This document shows, in pieces, positions 60,945 to 64,000 of a stretch of 64,000 nucleotides of DNA. Where the stretch lies: positions 1 to 64,000 of the forward strand of contig JAUHYW010000007.1 in NCBI GenBank assembly GCA_030426085.1, given 5' to 3'. This DNA comes from a bacterium (GTDB lineage Bacteria > Myxococcota_A > Bradymonadia > UBA7976 > UBA1532). Under the pieces are notes generated by a model. The model was not told where the DNA came from. It saw only the letters and a program-made list of their open reading frames with translations, and did not search any database. Each line of letters begins with the position of its first letter. The first letter of the stretch is position 1. The position numbers and the translations under genes are program-made.

Positions 60945-60978
60945 ACGGGTCGGCGTCAAACGTCCGACGCCGACCCGT
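60945..60978 (-). terminator. Intrinsic terminator hairpin
   Basis: ACGGGTCGGCGTC and GACGCCGACCCGT form a perfect 13-bp stem with an 8-base loop. It lies 40 bp after the stop of the minus-strand secreted-protein gene (61019) and is followed on that strand by GTTGGTTTTGG. It fits a terminator for that gene. Confidence 0.7.
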
Positions 60979-61018
60979 GATAGCTCAGCGGGGGCCCGCC
61001 GGCAACCGCGGGCGTCGC

Positions 61019-61843
61019 TCAGCGACTGCGCCCTCGCCCCCCGCGGTCCCCGTCGTCGTCGGCCATCGGGCTCGGGGGGAAGGTCAGGTAGTTGCGGGTG
61101 CTGAAGGTCAGCTCACCGCCCGGCCCGAACTTGGCCATCGAGGTGCCCGCGGCCTGCCCCGGCCCGTACATCGGGTGGCTCAGCTCGCAGATGAAGGTGA
61201 TGATGCCGGCCATGTCGGGGATGATCGGGCAGCCGGACTGATAGGTGATGTAGATCGGCTCGGGGCGGTACGAGCGGCCGCAGCGCTGGGGGATGCCGGT
61301 CGGCTCGATGTAGTACGATCCGAAGACCACGAACGAGTTGGCCGGCATCAGCACCCCGGCGAACTGCCCGCTGGGCAGCTCGACCCCCGCGGGATCGGTG
61401 ATCATGAGCTGCCAGCCGGTGTCGACGTTGTTCCAGCCCGCGCCGCTGACCGCCTCGCCGGAGACCGTCGTCGCCCGGTAGTCGCCGCCGGGGTTGACGA
61501 TGAACGGGTAGAAGATCGCCCGGCCCTCGGCCATGAGCTGCTCGCCGTCGAGGCCGAAGCGCTCTTCGAAGAAGGCCAGCGCGTCCTGCCGGTTCTGCTC
61601 GATGTCGTCGGCGTCCCAGCCGAGGGTGCCCATCCAGAAGTCGGTCGGGTCGAGCTGGGCGGTGAGGGCGTCGTCGATGGTGCCGTCCGAGATCATGGTG
61701 ATGGCCTTCATATAGCCATCGGGGGTTGGGCCTGCCGAGCACTTCTCGGGCAGGGATCGGTCGCGGTCGCGGTGGGCGTCGGCGACGGCGGGGCTGAGCG
61801 CGAGGGCGAGCAGGGCGATGGCGGACAGGTGGAGGAAGCGCAT
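61019..61843 (-). CDS. Secreted hypothetical protein
   Basis: The 274-residue protein has a signal peptide (cut after SPAVADA, about residue 23). It is mostly acidic with aromatic-rich segments (DPTDFWMGTLGWDADDIEQN, IFYPFIVNPGGDYRATTVSG, GSYYIEPTGIPQRCGRSYRP) and a short Arg/Asp tail. Two or more Cys may form disulfides. No family is recognised. GAGAGG precedes ATG 61843. A strong terminator follows the gene. The 5' side is an AT-richer intergenic region shared with leucine dehydrogenase. Confidence 0.7.
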   Translation of the reverse strand: MRFLHLSAIALLALALSPAVADAHRDRDRSLPEKCSAGPTPDGYMKAITMISDGTIDDALTAQLDPTDFWMGTLGWDADDIEQNRQDALAFFEERFGLDGEQLMAEGRAIFYPFIVNPGGDYRATTVSGEAVSGAGWNNVDTGWQLMITDPAGVELPSGQFAGVLMPANSFVVFGSYYIEPTGIPQRCGRSYRPEPIYITYQSGCPIIPDMAGIITFICELSHPMYGPGQAAGTSMAKFGPGGELTFSTRNYLTFPPSPMADDDGDRGGRGRSR

Positions 61844-62222
61844 GGGACCTCTCGGATCGGGCGCGCCGGTGCGCCCCGATTGAAGCGATGAAGAGCAGCG
61901 GACTGCGGTTGATAACCGACGCCGGGCGCGCCGTACATGCATAGGGTGGCCGCAGCGGCGAACGTCCGCCGGGCGATAGATAAGATAGGAATACGTTCTC
62001 CAGGATGATGGATTTGTGAGTTTCGGCCAATACGGATTGATACTTAACCGTAAATGGGAATCCGAAAGCGTCACAATCTGGCGCCTGAACGGCGGAGCGC
62101 CGCGCCCGACTCCGCGCACGGGGTGACCAGGGGGTCGAGCCCAGGTCCCGGCCAGATCGGCGTTGCCAAAGACGGCCGGTTTCTCCCACAGTGCGGGGGC
62201 GCAACCCGGTGAGGAACCCATC
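61844..62222. other. Intergenic region, AT-richer, divergent promoters
   Basis: The 379-bp gap lies between divergent genes for the secreted protein and leucine dehydrogenase. The stretch about 61960-62080 is markedly less GC-rich than anything near it (for example GATAAGATAGGAATACG, TTGATACTTAACCG). No clear -35/-10 pair, no riboswitch and no open frame could be supported. It presumably holds both promoters. Confidence 0.6.
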
Positions 62223-63323
62223 ATGAGCATATTCGACAGGCTCGCCCGGCGGGCCCACGAGCAGGTGATCTTCTGCCACGACGAGGTGACCGGCCTCCGG
62301 GCGATCATCGCCATCCACGACACCACCCTCGGCCCGGCGCTCGGCGGCACCCGCATGTGGAGCTACGCCAGCGACGAAGACGCCCTCGAGGACGCCCTGC
62401 GGCTCGCCCGGGGCATGACCTACAAGTCGGCGGCCGCCGGCCTCAACCTCGGGGGGGGCAAGGCGGTCATCATCGGCAACTCGAAGGCCGACAAGAACGA
62501 GATGCTGTTCCGGTCCTACGGCCGCTTCATCCAGGGGGTCGGCGGGCGCTACATCACCGCCGAGGACGTCGGCACCTCGGTGCAGGACATGGAGTGGGTC
62601 CGCATGGAGACCGACTTCGTGGTGGGCATCAGCCGGGCGCTCGGCGGATCGGGCGACCCCAGCCCGTTCACCGCGCTGGGGGTCTTCGAGGGCATGAAGT
62701 CGTCCCTCAAGTGGCAGACCGGCAGCGAGTCGTTCGAGGGGCGGGTGGTCGCGGTGCAGGGCGTGGGCCACGTCGGCTACCACCTCGTCGAGCACCTGCG
62801 CCACGCCGGGGCCCAGGTGCTCGTCGCCGACATCGACCGGGACAACCTCGCCCGGGTCACCCGCGACTTCGACGGGATCGAGGTGGTCGATCCGGCCCGG
62901 ATCCACGCCCAGGGCTGCGACATCTTCGCCCCGTGCGCCCTCGGCGCGGTGATCAACGACCACACCCTGCCCGAGCTGAAGTGCGGCATCGTCGCCGGCT
63001 GCGCCAACAACGTGCTCGCCGAGGATCGCCACGCCGCGGCGCTCGCCGAGCGGGGCATCCTCTACGCGCCGGACTACGTGGTCAACGCGGGCGGCCTGAT
63101 CAACGTGGCCAACGAGCTCGAGGGCTACAACACCGACCGGGCGACCCAGGCGGTGCATGGCATCCATGACATCACCACCCGCATCTTCGAGATCGCCCGG
63201 GACGAGGGCATCACGACCGCCGAGGCGGCCGACACCCTCGCCGAGCGGCGCATCGCCGCGTTGCAGCGGGTGAAGGATCACTACATCGCCCGCCCCCCGG
63301 CCCGCCTGCAGCGCCGCGTCTGA
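62223..63323 (+). CDS. ldh: Leucine dehydrogenase (Glu/Leu/Phe/Val dehydrogenase family)
   Basis: The 366-residue enzyme has LGPALGGTRMW, catalytic-region K68 (GMTYKSAAAG) and K80 (LGGGKAVIIG) at the numbering known for bacterial leucine dehydrogenase, and Rossmann motif VQGVGHVGYHL. VVNAGGLINVANE matches the branched-chain specificity region. It oxidatively deaminates leucine, isoleucine or valine with NAD+ in the cytoplasm. It may feed branched-chain keto acids towards the acyl-CoA dehydrogenase/MeaB route. GAGG precedes ATG 62223. It is transcribed alone, behind an AT-richer promoter region. Confidence 0.93.
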   Translation: MSIFDRLARRAHEQVIFCHDEVTGLRAIIAIHDTTLGPALGGTRMWSYASDEDALEDALRLARGMTYKSAAAGLNLGGGKAVIIGNSKADKNEMLFRSYGRFIQGVGGRYITAEDVGTSVQDMEWVRMETDFVVGISRALGGSGDPSPFTALGVFEGMKSSLKWQTGSESFEGRVVAVQGVGHVGYHLVEHLRHAGAQVLVADIDRDNLARVTRDFDGIEVVDPARIHAQGCDIFAPCALGAVINDHTLPELKCGIVAGCANNVLAEDRHAAALAERGILYAPDYVVNAGGLINVANELEGYNTDRATQAVHGIHDITTRIFEIARDEGITTAEAADTLAERRIAALQRVKDHYIARPPARLQRRV

Positions 63324-63332
63324 CGTCTGACC

Positions 63333-63641
63333 TCAGCCGGCGGCCCGCAGCGGGGCCGCCTCGGCGAGCGGCACCGCCTCCAGCACCGCGTAGAGCACCT
63401 GCGGGCCGTCCCCGGCGGCGGTCAGCGCCAGCAGCTCGTCATCGGCGATGTGGGGGTCGGCCCGGCTGCGCCCGGCGTCGTCGACCGGCCACCGGCGCAG
63501 CCCGCAGGTCAACGCGAGCGGCGGCGCGGCGGACGGCAGGCCCTGCATCAGCACCTCGCCGGTCGCCGGCCAGTAGAGACCCATGACCGGCGGGTGCCCG
63601 ATGCCATCGAGCGGCAGCAATACACAGATGGGATTCGACAT
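63333..63641 (-). CDS. Small hypothetical protein
   Basis: The 102-residue protein starts at ATG 63641 with GGAGG eight bases upstream. It begins SNPICVLLPLDGIGHPPVMG and has no motif I recognise, no signal peptide and no membrane helix. It is convergent with leucine dehydrogenase at 9 bp and divergent from the next secreted gene. The strong ribosome-binding site is the main support. Confidence 0.6.
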   Translation of the reverse strand: MSNPICVLLPLDGIGHPPVMGLYWPATGEVLMQGLPSAAPPLALTCGLRRWPVDDAGRSRADPHIADDELLALTAAGDGPQVLYAVLEAVPLAEAAPLRAAG

Positions 63642-63866
63642 GACATGCCTCCAAAGTGAGGGCCCGGTCGGCGCAGCGCCCGGACTGCGGCCTGCCTCCA
63701 CATCTACCGGAACCGCCGCCGCAGGTCGGTATCACCCCCATTTCACCGGCCCGCGGGGGCGTCGCGGGGCACGGCGGCCGGCGGCACCCCTTGTCCCGGG
63801 CCGGGCCGCTCTGATACACGGCGTTGCTGCGCGCTCGCGCCCGATGGCGCGCACGATGGAGGCCCC

Positions 63867-64000
63867 GTGATCCGCAGTCGAACGCCGCTCGCGCTGCTCG
63901 CCCCCCTCGCGGTCGGCCTGTGCGCCCCCGCCCCCGCCTCGGCCGCGGCGCTGCTCGGCTTCGACACCGCCCGCCCGGTGGCCCCCCAATACGTCGAGGC
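63867..64000 (+). CDS. N-terminus of a secreted protein (cut by window edge)
   Basis: From GTG 63867, with GGAGG four bases upstream, the frame reads a typical signal peptide (LALLAPLAVGLCAPAPASAA). The start of the mature protein (LLGFDTARPVAPQYVE) follows before the window ends. Only 44 residues are visible, so family and function cannot be judged. Confidence 0.65.
   Translation, partial: MIRSRTPLALLAPLAVGLCAPAPASAAALLGFDTARPVAPQYVE

Overview
The window is very GC-rich (roughly 70% by eye) and reads like a chromosome segment from a Myxococcota/Deltaproteobacteria-type bacterium. The evidence is several exported proteins ending in a Cys motif, a hydrophobic stretch and an Arg cluster (MYXO-CTERM-like), two DUF2330 proteins with Glu-Gly repeats, thrombospondin-type-3/OmpA proteins, two eukaryotic-like Ser/Thr kinases, many lipoproteins and a sigma-54-type promoter. 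No rRNA, tRNA, CRISPR array or transposase gene was recognised.

Defence island 1 (1-10.1 kb). A 43-bp tandem array at the left edge is followed by a type I restriction-modification operon (hsdM, a half-length hsdS, hsdR) closed by a DUF45/SprT-like metallopeptidase, with start/stop overlaps. hsdM runs out of frame into hsdS, so the locus looks damaged by a deletion. Facing it is a two-gene McrBC-like module: an AAA+ NTPase and a DUF2357-like PD-(D/E)XK nuclease.

Mixed core (10.2-33.7 kb). This holds exported hypothetical proteins, a METTL25-type methyltransferase overlapping an SPFH/vault-like protein, a 242-bp MITE-like palindrome, a DUF1223 protein, and a lipid-anchored MauG/cytochrome c peroxidase behind a sigma-54 promoter. 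DUF2835, a zinc-ribbon membrane kinase, two tandem DUF2330 proteins, PBP1C, a YARHG protein and a 2OG-Fe(II) oxygenase follow. Next come a four-gene operon (hypothetical, chalcone-isomerase-like, GNAT, LiaF-like), a second kinase, and a convergent tRNA-modification pair (queuosine mannosyltransferase-like and TtcA).

Defence island 2 (33.7-41.6 kb). A 1.3-kb non-coding array has a 14-bp box repeated every 43-44 bp and abuts the 3' end of a second, intact type I system (hsdM, hsdS, hsdR on the minus strand). Both arrays share the 43-bp phase and some sequence and both border type I systems; this is the most unusual structure in the window.

Envelope and metabolism (41.8-64 kb). Genes here are a DUF11 surface protein, an MFS exporter, a Na/Pi cotransporter, a hybrid histidine kinase, a large lipoprotein, an M48 peptidase, and an apparent in-frame fusion of a TSP3/CTERM protein to an OmpA barrel protein. 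MazG, an acyl-CoA dehydrogenase/MeaB pair, a small envelope-protein operon and a leucine dehydrogenase follow. A secreted protein is cut by the right edge. The last third suggests acyl-CoA and branched-chain amino-acid catabolism.
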